64,000 bases of DNA from Spirodela intermedia (Eukaryota; Streptophyta; Magnoliopsida; Alismatales; Araceae): positions 1,488,001 to 1,552,000 of the forward strand of contig LR746272.1 of assembly GCA_902729315.2 (NCBI GenBank), in the 5' to 3' direction. A program made the translations under genes and the position numbers. The notes under the pieces were generated by a model that did no database searches, was not told the DNA's origin, and was given only the letters and a program-made list of their open reading frames with translations. Below, one piece after another: positions 47,667-58,860 of the stretch (the first letter of the stretch is position 1; each line of letters starts with the position of its first letter).

Positions 47667-50627
47667 CTAATGCATGGAATGCGCCATGCTCTCCTCCTGA
47701 TATAGGCATCTCAGAATAGAGTACATCTCCTCTGTCCTTGCATGCGACCTGTCATGACAATGAAAGATTTGGATCTCGTTGTTGACCTCAATCCAGCTCA
47801 TACCCGGTTCCCTTATCGCACCCTTTCTCATCATTTCATTAATTTCTTCTGCCTCCACCCATCTTCCGGCTGCCTCATAAACATTATACATGAGGATGTA
47901 ATGTGCTGCATTCTTGGGATCCAATTCGAGAAGTTTACTGGCAGCAAGCCTGGCGACATTGACATCTCCATGAATCCTACAAGCTCCCAGCAAAGCTCCC
48001 CATGTGGAAGCATCTGGCTCCATGGGCATCCCCTCAATGAAATCCTTGGCATTGTCAATGTGGCCTGCTCGGCCAAGAAGGTCCACCATGCAGGTGTAAT
48101 GTTCTCCTCTGGCCTCCAGCCCATACTTGGTAACCATGGATGTGAATATGGAGAGGCCCTCCTTCAGAAGCCCAGTATGGCTGCAACATGAAAGAAGAGA
48201 GAGAAAGGTCAAATTGTTGGGGAGAACATTCTCTCTCTGCATTCTTTCAAAAAGTTTCAAGGCTTCCCTGCTGCGCCCATGCTGTGCATAACCAGATATC
48301 ATGGCATTCCATCCAACAACACCCCTATCCCTCATCAGACCAAAGTACCTCCTGGCCTCCTCGATGTGCCCACCCTTGGCATACATGCCGACCATGGCAC
48401 TGTCCAGGACGACTGATCTGTGGAGAAGCCCCTTCTTGACGATGCAGGCATGCAACTGCTTCCCCATATCAACAGAAGGTATATTCGCGCATATCTTTAG
48501 CAATGGAACCATTGTCTCACTGTCTGGTTCAATCCCTGCCCCCAGCATCCTGTGGAAGAGGGAGAATGCCTCATCTTTTAGGCCCTCTTTCATGCATCCC
48601 ATTAAAACATAGTTCCAAGACGACGTGTTTCTCTCCTCCATCCTTTCAAATACTTCCATGGCTCCACCGAGATTTCTGTCATTCACAAGCACAGAGAGCA
48701 TGGCGTTGTGGAAGTCAACGTCCTTCTCGTGGGTATTGCTGTAAATCTTCCACGCAGAGGCCGTGCTCCCGCACCTTGCATAGGCGTCGAGAACCCTAGA
48801 GACTACAATCCCATGGTCTCCAGGGAAGTTTCTAACAGCGTAGCCATGGATTTCCTTCAATTTCCCTGCATGGAAAAGACTCACACAGGCCAAAAGCACG
48901 CCACAAAGGGAAAAAGAATCTGGTTCCATTCCAGCAAGCTGCATCTGGTGGAAGAGTTTGAAGGCTTCATGGGGTTGACCATTTTTGGCAAACCCTTCGA
49001 TGAGAGAATTCCAAGAATATGCGTTCCTCTGGGGCATCCTGCTGAAAATCTTCAGTGCCTTGGCTAGCTTTCCGCATTTAGAATGCATATGAACTAACTC
49101 AGTTTCTAGTATCAAACTGGGCTCAGAGACTGTTCTGATGACTTGAGAGTGGATTTGCTTCCCCAGCTCTGCATCGCCCAGTTCTGAAGCCAGAACCAGC
49201 AGGCTGGAATAGGTGAATTGATCAGGTGAACAGCTTTCTGTTCTCATTCTGTGGAAGACTTCGAGTGCTCTATCAGTACCACCCTCCTGAACATATCCAG
49301 AGATTAGAGCATTCCAAGGCACTTCGTTCCTCTCCTCTAACCTGCCAAAAACAGCATACGCCTCTTCCATGCAGCCGATCTTGGCGTACAGATCCACCAG
49401 TGCACTTCCCAAAATTAGGTCAGAGTCTAGCCATCTCCTGACCAAGTACCCATGCAACTGTCCAGCGTAGCTGGCATCAACCAGACAGGCACAGGCTCTG
49501 AGGAGGCTCGCTAATGTCAACCTGTCGGCCTTGAAGCTTGACTCCTGCATCCTATGGAACTGCAAGAAGGACTCCTCGGGATGACCCAGATGTGAGAAAC
49601 CAGAAATGATTGTGTTCCAGCTCACCTGATCCCTCTCGGGCATTAAATCGAACGCTTTCAGGCAGCCCCATGTGTTCCCACACGAAGCGTGCATATCAAT
49701 GAGACAGTTGCAGAGAAAGATGTCATCGCTAAACCCGTGGGTGATTAGCTTTGCGTGCACTTGGTTTCCTCTATGCAGAGATCTCAGGCCGCCGCAGGCC
49801 CTTAAAGCTGAAGCTAAGGTGGAATGGTTGGGGCGCACGCCGGCATTCTCCATGGTCTGGAAAACTTCCCAAGCTTCGTGCCACAGTGACCGCCTTACAT
49901 ACCCACCGAGCACAGCGTTCCACGTGACCAAGTTGGGGCCCTCGACCTCGCTGTAGGCTCTGAGAACGTCCTCCATGGAACCAAGCTGGGCATACCCTTC
50001 CACCAGCACGGTTCCCACAATCAGGTCCTTGTTCAATCTGGCCTTGAGTACCATCCCATGGAGCTGCTGCAGGAAGCCCTCAAGGCCGAGGGCCACACAG
50101 GCCTTGATGACGCTGGGGAATGTGAACACGTCCAGCGGAACTCCTGAGATTTGCATCCGGAAGAAGAGATCCAGCACCTCGCCATGGTCGTCATCCTTCG
50201 CGTAGGCCAGGATCATCGTGTTCCAGGCCGTGGAGTTCCTTTGGGGCATTCCGTCGAAGAGCTCTCGTGCGGTGGCTAGCCCAGACGGAGTCCCCGATCG
50301 AGCGTAGAGCATGAGGATCTTGGTCTGCAGGTAGGCATCTGGCCGGAAGCCGCTGACGACCATCTGCCTGTGAATGCGCATCCCCTCCTCAAAGGAACCG
50401 GAGTCGATGCAGGACTGAAGGAGGGATGAGTAGGGCAACGACGCGGTGGTGCGCGGGGCGATGGCGGCGGCGGCGCCGACTGCTGAGACGACGGTGCCCA
50501 CCTCGCTACCGTCCGGCGGGACGGAGCACAGCGTGGCGGGCCGAGACGGGGCATTGTAACGGGCGGCGCGGCGGCGGAATTGGCGGGGAGGCCGTGGCTG
50601 GAGGAAGCAGGGGACGCACTGGGCCAT
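47667..50627 (-). CDS. PLS-class pentatricopeptide repeat protein with E and E+ motifs (single exon)
   Basis: Such proteins bind single organellar transcripts and usually specify C-to-U editing sites in plastids or mitochondria. Intronless, 986 residues from the MAQCVPCFLQP methionine. A basic, Arg- and Pro-rich N-terminus (about 1-70) suits an organelle transit peptide. P, L and S type repeats follow almost without a break, recognisable as WNTMILAYAK, WNAVLGGYVR, WNTIISGFSH, WNALISGYVQ, WNSLIEGFAK, WNYVLMGCMK and WNAMISGYAQ. The C-terminus has an E motif (PDASTWGALLGACRIHGDV, LLELDPKN) and E+ motif (GMSWIEVNNEIQIFHCHDRSH), with no DYW deaminase domain, so editing would need a DYW partner. 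The frame is open 51 codons further up (to 50780), but that stretch reads like 5' UTR. The first 140 bases of coding sequence are duplicated as a dead fragment near 58.8 kb. Confidence 0.92.
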   Translation of the reverse strand: MAQCVPCFLQPRPPRQFRRRAARYNAPSRPATLCSVPPDGSEVGTVVSAVGAAAAIAPRTTASLPYSSLLQSCIDSGSFEEGMRIHRQMVVSGFRPDAYLQTKILMLYARSGTPSGLATARELFDGMPQRNSTAWNTMILAYAKDDDHGEVLDLFFRMQISGVPLDVFTFPSVIKACVALGLEGFLQQLHGMVLKARLNKDLIVGTVLVEGYAQLGSMEDVLRAYSEVEGPNLVTWNAVLGGYVRRSLWHEAWEVFQTMENAGVRPNHSTLASALRACGGLRSLHRGNQVHAKLITHGFSDDIFLCNCLIDMHASCGNTWGCLKAFDLMPERDQVSWNTIISGFSHLGHPEESFLQFHRMQESSFKADRLTLASLLRACACLVDASYAGQLHGYLVRRWLDSDLILGSALVDLYAKIGCMEEAYAVFGRLEERNEVPWNALISGYVQEGGTDRALEVFHRMRTESCSPDQFTYSSLLVLASELGDAELGKQIHSQVIRTVSEPSLILETELVHMHSKCGKLAKALKIFSRMPQRNAYSWNSLIEGFAKNGQPHEAFKLFHQMQLAGMEPDSFSLCGVLLACVSLFHAGKLKEIHGYAVRNFPGDHGIVVSRVLDAYARCGSTASAWKIYSNTHEKDVDFHNAMLSVLVNDRNLGGAMEVFERMEERNTSSWNYVLMGCMKEGLKDEAFSLFHRMLGAGIEPDSETMVPLLKICANIPSVDMGKQLHACIVKKGLLHRSVVLDSAMVGMYAKGGHIEEARRYFGLMRDRGVVGWNAMISGYAQHGRSREALKLFERMQRENVLPNNLTFLSLLSCCSHTGLLKEGLSIFTSMVTKYGLEARGEHYTCMVDLLGRAGHIDNAKDFIEGMPMEPDASTWGALLGACRIHGDVNVARLAASKLLELDPKNAAHYILMYNVYEAAGRWVEAEEINEMMRKGAIREPGMSWIEVNNEIQIFHCHDRSHARTEEMYSILRCLYQEESMAHSMH

Positions 50628-51589
50628 CCGGGCGGTAGCGCCGTCCGCGCCATCGAAAATATCTGGAAAATTAACTCCCAAATATACAAGACGCCATTTT
50701 TTTTGCTGATTTGTCTGTTTCTGCGGATAACTGTCATTAATATTTACGAAAATTTCATATTTATATGACCATTTATCCATTACTAGATACTTATTATTGA
50801 CATTTTGCTAAGTCTCTAGAGTAATCTTGGATCAATTAATTGTAGAAATAGTGACTTCACTTCATTGAAGAACACATAGAAGACTATTAATTATATATAA
50901 TTTCAACAAAGTTTGATTCAACCCCACTTGTTAATTTCTCTCATGGCCTTCCATAACCAATGCACTGGATAATATCTACGTCAAGCATACAAGCTTGCTA
51001 CCAAAGTGCTTAACTCACTTGGTGTAATGGCCATATTAGAACAAAAAGAGATAAGTTAAATGACGTGAGGTTGGCAGGATGTTAAATGGGAAAATATTAC
51101 TAACCCATATTACTGGCCTAATCGGGTAATATGTTTTGACCGATAAATTGAAAAGTCAACAATGAATGAGTTGGTAGACACAAGGTTTATATTTGACTGT
51201 GTGTACCCATTATTATTGGACAAAGTGAATGGATTGGTAAACACGAGGTTTCCATAATGTTAAGTGTGCAAGGTTTTATATTAGACTATGGGTACCTATT
51301 AATATTAGACAAAATGGATGGTTTAGTACGCATGAGGTCAGCATGATGTTAAATGGGCAAATATTAATAGCCCAGATGACTAGCTTAACTCGATAAGCCT
51401 ACTGACAATGGGTTTGACCGATATATAGAAAAGTCAACGCTGAAATGAGTTGGTTAACAAAAGGCTTTTATTACAATGTGGGTACCCATTACTGTGGTGA
51501 CAATAGACCACCACATTAGTGTGAAACCCGGTCCCCATACAATGAATTTGATCATGAGATACAAGGACCGTAATAGGTCAAATGTGACA
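50628..51589. other. Spacer between PPR and C2H2 gene A, with 180-190-base tandem repeats
   Basis: Positions 51065-51500 hold degenerate tandem units, each with GATGTTAAAT (at 51078 and 51345), TTTGACCGAT, AAAAGTCAAC and a GGTACCCATTA-like end. The middle unit (near 51256) is shortened to 89 bases. The equivalent stretch of copy B has three full units. Confidence 0.8.
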
Positions 51590-52234
51590 CTAAGTGCAAT
51601 GAAGCGTGGGTGCTCCCCCCGTTGGCGCCGGGCCAGGCCAATGCTTCCTCTTGTGCCCTCCCAGCGCCTGCCCCGTGAGGAAGATCATCCCGCAGGTACT
51701 GCACTTGTGCTCTCGCCCGGAGGGCACTGCTGGCTTTCTTTCCGCCTTCCTCAGCGGTGGTGGCGCCGCCGCGAGGCCGTCAGCCAGAGGCTGGTAGAGG
51801 GCCGCTGAGTCTTCCGTCTTCTGTTTCTTGGTCTCCGACGGCCCCCCCGCTTCCTCTGCGACGCCGGGCTGGGGAAGCTCTAGCTTGACTTCCACGGGTT
51901 TGGGCATCTCCTCGCGCTTGACAACTTCGAGGACCCACGGCTCCGCCATTACCGGCATCTGTTTGCCGTCGTTGACCGGCGACTTCTCTGGGGACTCGAG
52001 ACGCACAACCGACTGTTCGTCGCTGGGGACAAGGAAGCGGGCGCTCCTTCTCCCCTTCGTGGTCCACACCAACCTCGCCGGCCCCGCGTAGGAGTCGCTT
52101 TCGTTGGAATGCCTCATGGCAATCAGCGTCGCCGCCGCCCTCCGCTCCGTCGATGTATGGGTCCTCATGTGCCCCGACAGCCCTCTCTTGCTGGCGAAGC
52201 TGTTGTAGCAGAGAGGGCAGCCATTGTCCGCCAT
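51590..52234 (-). CDS. Two-finger C2H2 zinc-finger protein, copy A
   Basis: A 214-residue intronless protein of the plant ZAT-like class; likely a nuclear transcription factor. Finger 1 is at about residues 6-26 (CPLCYNSFASKRGLSGHMRTH) in place of the usual QALGGH core, and finger 2 at about 178-198 has the canonical form with TGQALGGHKRKH. Between them is an acidic, Pro-rich linker with PKPVEVKLELPQPG. No C-terminal DLNL-type EAR motif is seen; LELP in the linker is the nearest thing. The ATG lies just after the small-gene leader with MADNG, and the C-terminus is short (PTLHCT). The promoter is on the high-coordinate side and differs from that of copy B. Confidence 0.87.
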   Translation of the reverse strand: MADNGCPLCYNSFASKRGLSGHMRTHTSTERRAAATLIAMRHSNESDSYAGPARLVWTTKGRRSARFLVPSDEQSVVRLESPEKSPVNDGKQMPVMAEPWVLEVVKREEMPKPVEVKLELPQPGVAEEAGGPSETKKQKTEDSAALYQPLADGLAAAPPPLRKAERKPAVPSGREHKCSTCGMIFLTGQALGGHKRKHWPGPAPTGGAPTLHCT

Positions 52235-54787
52235 GGCAGCAGAAGCAACGACGCGCCTGTGGGTAGATTTATGGAGAGATGGAGAGGGTGACTGCGTGAG
52301 GAGAGATCGAGCGAGGGAGAAGGAGAGCGATGGGATCGTAGGTGCAATGGCGCCGGCGATGCTGCTTATAAGAGGACTGGGGACGCGATAGACGGGTGGC
52401 CGTTAACGGTTTCATTTCCCGCCTCCGAGCCTTTCCCTCCAGTGGGGTACCGTTTAAAACACCTCTCTCTCTCTCTCTCTCTCTTTCTAACTCTCTCTAA
52501 CTCCCTCTCCTGAACTTTTGGGTCCGAGAAGAAGTTCGAATTTCCATATTCTTGTGGGGAAAAAGAACGGCTAAGACTGTTGGGGACATTCTACTAATAT
52601 TTTTGGGCCTCGTTACTGGGCTTGTTTTCTGTATTGGGATGGGCCAATTCCTGCTCTGCTGTTGGGCTCTGTAATAATCGTTATCGGGCCTTAACCTTTG
52701 GTGCTGTTATGGTTGCTATTCTGGGCAAATTCTAATATTGGGCTCGTGCTTATTACTGGGCTTATTCTTGCTATTGGGCTTGGGTTGCTTGTTGAGTAGG
52801 TCTCATTACTCTTGAGAATTGATATTCAGTGGCGATCAATTCGACTGATGGCCTTTCCCCTAAAGAAGACTTTTATCGTATTTTCTCTTAATTAATTGAA
52901 TAAAATTCTACTGCCCAATGATGATGGGTGGGGATTTTGGGCCGAACAACAGAGACTCTTCTAGTAATCTAATCTATGAAGCCTTCTTCTAGGATACCAA
53001 ATTTATATAATCACTGGTATTTATATAAAAGATAAGATTTCTTTTTTTCTAGTCATGTGTGTAATAATTATGGGAACAATAATAAGTTTCTACTGAAATC
53101 ATAGCTAATTGACCTCTTTTTATGCTATTTTTAGGTGAAGGTTGATTACGCTTCTAATATTGACAACTAACTACTTTTAGTAACATTGATTTAATCATTC
53201 CTTAAGCTAATATCTTCGAGGCAACACATTATTTCTAATTTTCAATTTTTGACCTATGTTATTTTACAACTATCTCTAATGTTTTAACATCTTGCTAGAG
53301 TAGAAGGGTTTTAGATTCCTTCAAGAGAAAATCAAAAGAAGTGAAGAAGGACCTAAAGTAAATTAGAACAAGCTCAATTTATAATTCAAAATTTCTTTTG
53401 GGCTATTACTCATTCCTTCAACAAACCAAATAGGTGTCTCACTTGATAACATAATCTGGGGATAAGTGGTGTAGAATGATTTATGAAGTGGTTTAGCTTC
53501 AAGTATGTGATGATAGGGCAAACATAGTGGCTATTGTCATTTAATTAATGGTTGTGATGAGAGCCAATCTCATTTAGATATGAAGAACTAGATACTAGGG
53601 TAAAGTTGTCATTTTTCATGATTATATGTATGTGTAAATTCAGAAAAAATGTTGATATGATTCTATTTCAACCCTTAAACATGTTGTGAAAATTTGGGAC
53701 CAAGTGATTATGTTTTTAACCTTTCATTGTTTCATAAAATGAGTTAGTTAACCTAGTTTGTGTAAAAAAGTGCAAAAGCTAATAGTGCATAAGAAATGAA
53801 GTGGTTAGATAAAAACCAAAAAGATACCTACAAATTAACTTTTGGGTGCCGACCAATGGCCATTTTCCATCTATTTGGCACCCAAAAAAAGGAAATGATG
53901 CTCGTATAAGTGGACTCGATCAAATATTCATTTCTCAATAAGATTTTGTATCTTCTAATGTTTTAATAAAAAAATAACCTATTGTGCTGTGATTTTGAAA
54001 GTATCTACATTCATGGCGCATTCTCTTATATATAAGGATAAATCAATCCTTAAATCCATCATTAACATCTTTGTGTGGGAGAATAGTAAATGGGGGGGAA
54101 ATTGTCTAACTTAAAGTTGAAATTCTGATAAATATGTTAGAAAGTAATCAAATAAAAGGCACTATGATTGTGAAGTGATCATGTGAGTAGCTCTCTTGTA
54201 ATATGCTACTCATATCTTAGGATTGAGCATCTTCCTTGACTCTCAACTAATTTCAAAAGAGTGTCACACTCAAAAGGGGACACAAATTTTTTACAAAAGG
54301 GGATTACGTGAAATATGAGATAATCTTACTATTCAACCAAGTCGTGATTTGTCCCTTTTATATGAGGAGTAAAAGCATTCTTGAGGGGTCACATAACACT
54401 TTGTCTTCTTGCTAGTGATGCTTGACTTTTTGACTTCTCTCACTTGGTGTCTCATTTTTTCGACAATTATCATTTATTGTTCTATTTGTGTATTCATTTG
54501 TGCTGCTTCTACAACTCTGTCTTGTGTTTCTTATGTTATGCTTCACACACCTATGTTACTATTTACTATGTTGAGCAATCTTCGTGTTAATGCCACATGT
54601 TTGACATATCACCCTATCATGAAAAGGTTATTATGAATCATCATGTTGTGTTATAGAGGTGTATGTTTGTCCCAATGGGTAGGCATGTGAGCTTGTATGG
54701 TCTATGTGCATGTCACACCATCCAAGTTTAAAATCACATACTATGGATCATTGCTCTTACTTGGTGGTGCCATTGCCTACTCACACT
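52235..54787. promoter_or_regulatory. C2H2 gene A promoter, TGGGC-rich segment and AT-rich spacer
   Basis: Positions 52235-52460 match copy B closely. A CT tract is at 52462-52500. From about 52500 to 54146 the sequence is absent from copy B. Positions 52600-52800 carry about eight TGGGC motifs, similar to the TGGGCY site II elements of plant promoters, here partly arranged as degenerate ATTGGGCTT repeats. The rest is AT-rich. From 54147 to 54787 homology to copy B (60944-61476) resumes. No gene is seen. Confidence 0.6.
52462..52500. repeat. (CT)n microsatellite in C2H2 gene A leader or promoter
   Basis: CT tract with TAA interruptions; greatly expanded at the equivalent place in copy B. Confidence 0.93.
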
Positions 54788-56417
54788 TGATAAGTCTTCA
54801 TTATCATGAGTTAATAATTAGTAAATAATATAATTTTAGCCTTAACTCATGATGAATAGACTTATATTTATGTTAAATAATGATTTGTTGTTTTCAATTG
54901 ATTAACGTGAATTTTTAGGTAACTATATGATTTTATACGATTTTTATAGTCTTACTTTTGAGATAAATGAAAAATAAGAAATAAAAATAAAAATATTGCA
55001 AAATGGGGGACCCGCTGGCCAGCCGGACCCGCAAGCGGGTCGGAAGCGCAGTCAGGGAGTAGCCACGAGCAGGGGTTCGAGCGGCTTAGCTTGGACCAAT
55101 GATAGGGGCACGTGTGCGCCCCTCCCCTTCCACGTCACCGGTGGCCAGCTAGCTATGGGGCAAGGAGTGGTCGTACATGCGAGAGAAGTGACTTTGCTTA
55201 CAAAGCTAATATTACTATATATTTGCCCAAAAAATTGGCACACAACCGATGTGGGACTAAACCCGCGTCACAGCTTCCTCATAGGTAGGCGATCGACTTA
55301 GGTTTGAATCCTCATAGAGTCAAAATTCATATATTTTTATCTGATTATCGCAACTTTCCTACATATCGTTGGTGAAGGATTAAGCAATGAGAATCACTGG
55401 ATTATCGGCAAAAATCTCGTCAATGTGATTCGTGGAGCATTGCTTCTAAAATTGCTGAACGATTCGTGATAAAAGGATTGCGAATCTATCAAGTAAATCA
55501 TCTCTGATTGATCGACGAACAAGCCGTCGTCAGGAAGAAGACGATCTATCGAGAGACAAGTCGCCACCTCTTGAGAGCGTACTAGATGCGATGAAGAGCT
55601 TCTTCTTGTTGTGCGGACCTGAGGATGAAACTCTTTGACACGCGCCCCACCTCCATCCAACTCCTCTCTATCGGGTGATAGCCGTTAGAGAGCCGCAAAG
55701 TCGCTGTTTTTCCACTCCGTCGGGTGACAGCCACTGGAGACAATTTGACGATCCATTTCATTGATCTCTAGACTTCGCGAGAAGATCTAGAGATTGCCTA
55801 GGTCGTCTTTGTCCAAGGAGAGACTTCGAGGCCATGGACACTACATGACGATCCTCCCGAACACTCAAGATTCTAGTGCATCGTCGACGCATCGCCGTCG
55901 CGATGTTGGAACTCTATTTTCTTGCTTTCAATTTACTTTACACTTCATTTAGTGATAATTTTTGTGTTTTTAATTTACCAAAATATACTTTGTTCTATTA
56001 TGATTTTTTTGGCTTTTACAGATCTTAATTTGATCAATTAAATCATCTGTAATCACTTACGTAAGAATCGCCAGGTGGAACTCTATTTTCACCCGATTTG
56101 CGCTCGGCGTGTGTTGACGTCATCTTGACGTCCACGCCCTTATTTCTCTTTTTCGTGAATTTTAAATATATTTCCTTTTTATTTTCTAATATAAAATTTA
56201 TAGAAAATCGTATTCCTTGAGGAAATTCTGAATAATTACCATATATTATATTACATCCTTGTGATCGACTTAGAATTACTGTTTTCTTTATAATTTTTAT
56301 TGAATTATAATTGATATATTTATTTAGAAATACTTCTAAATATCTGAAAATTTATATTTTCTAGTTTTATAAATTTTATATTTGCGTGATTCAATATACA
56401 ACGACTGAGTCACGTCA
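54788..56417. mobile_element. Solo LTR of an LTR retrotransposon (about 1630 bp)
   Basis: The element starts TGATAAGTCTTC and ends GAGTCACGTCA, so it has the TG...CA ends of an LTR. It is flanked by ACACT (54783-54787) and ACACC (56418-56422), a 5-bp target duplication with one mismatch. Copy B at 61476-61490 has the empty site, with a single ACACC between the same flanks. No internal domain, primer-binding site or second LTR is present. The GC-rich stretch at 55005-55160 lies inside. Superfamily is not determined. Confidence 0.82.
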
Positions 56418-56422
56418 ACACC

Positions 56423-58717
56423 ATAAGTGTCTCTCCACACATTGTGCATGTCCACTCATGTTGCTGCTCACTTGCACATACATAGTGTACACTATGTCAT
56501 GTCATGTTGTGTTGACATGCCAATTTACATATGTACTCATAAGGCCGTCACATTTTGCTCGTATTGGTAGTGTAACTATGTACCTAGTTCTAGTCTTCTT
56601 TGTGCTTGAGTTGTTATAGGTTCTACTACTAGTTCTCAAAAGGTGTCATGACACCTTTAATATCAACGAAGTTAACTAATTATATTACTCATAAATAAAG
56701 TGTAGTTACAATCATAACACGTCATGTACTTATGAGTAATAAGATTTGATGTATTAGATTTATAAATCATGATGCATCATGTATGGGAATTTACATCATA
56801 ATGATGATTGTCATCACAATAATTTGTAATTAGAATTTCTTGGTCATATTGCATCCCGTATGGAAACTTATATTGTGATGATGACCACTATGAGAACTTG
56901 TAGTACGAAGGTATATCAAGAAAGATCATGTAGGATTCTTTATTCATTTAAGGGATGATAAATATCAATGAAAAGTGAGTAAGGTTTTCATTCCTCTTGT
57001 AGAAAGCTTTTTCACATCATTAATTTTTTAACCACATTAGATTATCAGATCAAGTGACAAATATTTTTACAAAAAGACTATCATTGACAAGATTTAACTT
57101 AACTTGGTTAGGTTGAACATGATGGAGGTATACTTTCAACTTGAGGGATAGTGTTGTGACAGATAATTATATGTGTCCAAAATAATTTGAGATATATCTT
57201 TGAAGGTATTTTTGTCCTCAAAGATAGTGTTCATATAGTTGGTCTAATGTTTCCTCTTTTTCAACCTCTATAATTAAGGATACTTGTCCTTTAACTTAAG
57301 GAAGTTATTGTAATAAAATTTAAAGAACTTTTTCTGTTTGTCTGTCTGTCTGTCTATCTCTCTCTCTCTATTGCCATTAACTTTTATGTAGTATCACCAC
57401 TATATTACATAGTCTTTGATTTAGTCACCTCATCTTGCCACTTGATTGACTTGCTGCTTTATCTACATTTCTTGTACTTTCATCTCACCGATAAATCTCT
57501 TAATTTTATTATCTTAGTTGACCAATCTCTTTGTCTCATTTATGACATGATATTAATGCAATGTCTATCATAACTTGATTGATCTGATCCTTATCTCAAA
57601 TAGTTATTATTAGGTATGTGAAGGTCAATATCAAATTATCAGATGTGTGAGAAGATTCTTTGAGACCTTTGTCATTTATTTTATAATCATCAAACCTATT
57701 ATTTGAGAAGATTGAATGTATTATATTTTAAGAATATTTCTAGTTGAAATACAAGATCCATCACATATTTTTTGTTGTTGTTTAGAGTTACATCCTTCAT
57801 TCATTTGATCTGTTATGAAATATTTAACATTTGATTTAATTATGCACAATCCGTTATGATATTTATGTGCAAATTTTCACCAATAATTCTCATACAAATA
57901 CAAATGTTGACTCTCTAACTTTTGAATCACATCTACTAATTAATTCCACAAAATTGACAAAACATAGTTATTTCAAAAAATTATATATTTCTACTTGAGA
58001 TAAATTGATACATACTTTATCTGGCTAAGGATCTAAATATCACATACCCTAATATAAGTTATAATTTCATGAAAATATTTCATTATGTTAGGGACCTTGA
58101 ACTTTATTAGTCCAAAAATTTAGCAAATGTTAATACATAAACAAAAAGCTAGTAATATGTGAAAAACTAGAGGAAACATTTGGTCATCAACAAGACACAA
58201 TTAGGTGTTATGAATTAACCTTTAATATTCATAAACTTAAATAGATGTATTGACTATTAAAAATTAGTTTGTAGCTTTGTGGAACACATGGGATGGGTTG
58301 GATTCATTTCATATGAAGGATTGATCTTGTATAAAATATTAGAATATATATATGAGACATCTTAGAAAAGATAGAAATTTTAAGTTTATTCAGACCTAAA
58401 TGATGAATGTAAACTATTGATAAGTTGAACAAGTATACTATAAAGTGTTGAGTGAAGAAATGAAGAGATAAATAATGAGTGTACTTAGATCTTATCCCAC
58501 ACTTGAACAAGTATACTATAAACTGTTAAGTGAAGAAATGAGAAGATAAGTAATGAATAATACTCTTAAGTTTTTCAAACATAAAGTGAGGGAATATTCA
58601 ACCTTATTTAGTCATGATAGTAAAATTGAAGTAATCAAAGGTCAATGACAATCTAAAGAAAAGTTAGGAAAGGAGTAAATGATATGTAATATTAAATTGA
58701 TTGAATATATAACTACT
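56423..58717. other. AT-rich spacer of copy A
   Basis: No gene. A polypurine-like TTGAGGGATAG followed by TGTTGTGACAG at 57141-57162 resembles the 3' end of a copia-type retrotransposon with the start of its LTR, and an AATAAA-like site follows at 57311-57318. The block 56592-56879 is absent from copy B. A local duplication of about 75 bases is at 58427-58548. Confidence 0.5.
57141..57340 (+). mobile_element. Possible copia-type 3' end remnant
   Basis: A purine-rich TTGAGGGATAG is followed directly by TGTTGTGAC, the arrangement seen at the polypurine tract and 3' LTR start of many plant copia elements. The same is present in copy B at 61919-61940, so the remnant predates the duplication. No LTR end or coding domain was found. 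Confidence 0.35.
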
Positions 58718-58860
58718 GAGACGACGATGCCCATCTCGCCACCGTCCGGCGGGATGGAGCACAGCGTGGCGGGCTGAGACGGGGCATTGTAACGGGCGGC
58801 GCAGCGGCGGAATTGGCAGGGAGGTCATGGCTGGAGGAAGCAGGGGACGCACTGGGCCAT
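58718..58860 (-). pseudogene. Truncated PPR gene 5' fragment
   Basis: Matches the first 47 or so codons of the PPR gene (50485-50627). After MAQCVPCFLQP the next arginine codon CGG of the parent is TGA here, so the frame stops at residue 12. The fragment ends at the duplication junction at 58718, beyond which lies unrelated spacer. The 5' UTR equivalent continues to about 59013 and is well conserved. It cannot make a PPR protein. Confidence 0.88.

Larger units (their letters stand above)
50485..58717. repeat. Tandem duplication, copy A
   Basis: This unit of about 8.2 kb starts inside the PPR coding region and ends where copy B starts at 58718. It contains the PPR 5' end, a tandem-repeat spacer, C2H2 gene A, a 1.65-kb A-specific segment, a solo LTR and an AT-rich spacer. 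Position 50485 aligns with 58718 and about 58710 with 63540. Confidence 0.9.

Noticed and set aside
55005-55180. GC-rich block that looked like a gene exon
   Set aside because: It lies inside the solo LTR and has no codon bias; the ORFs on the two strands carry no family sequence.
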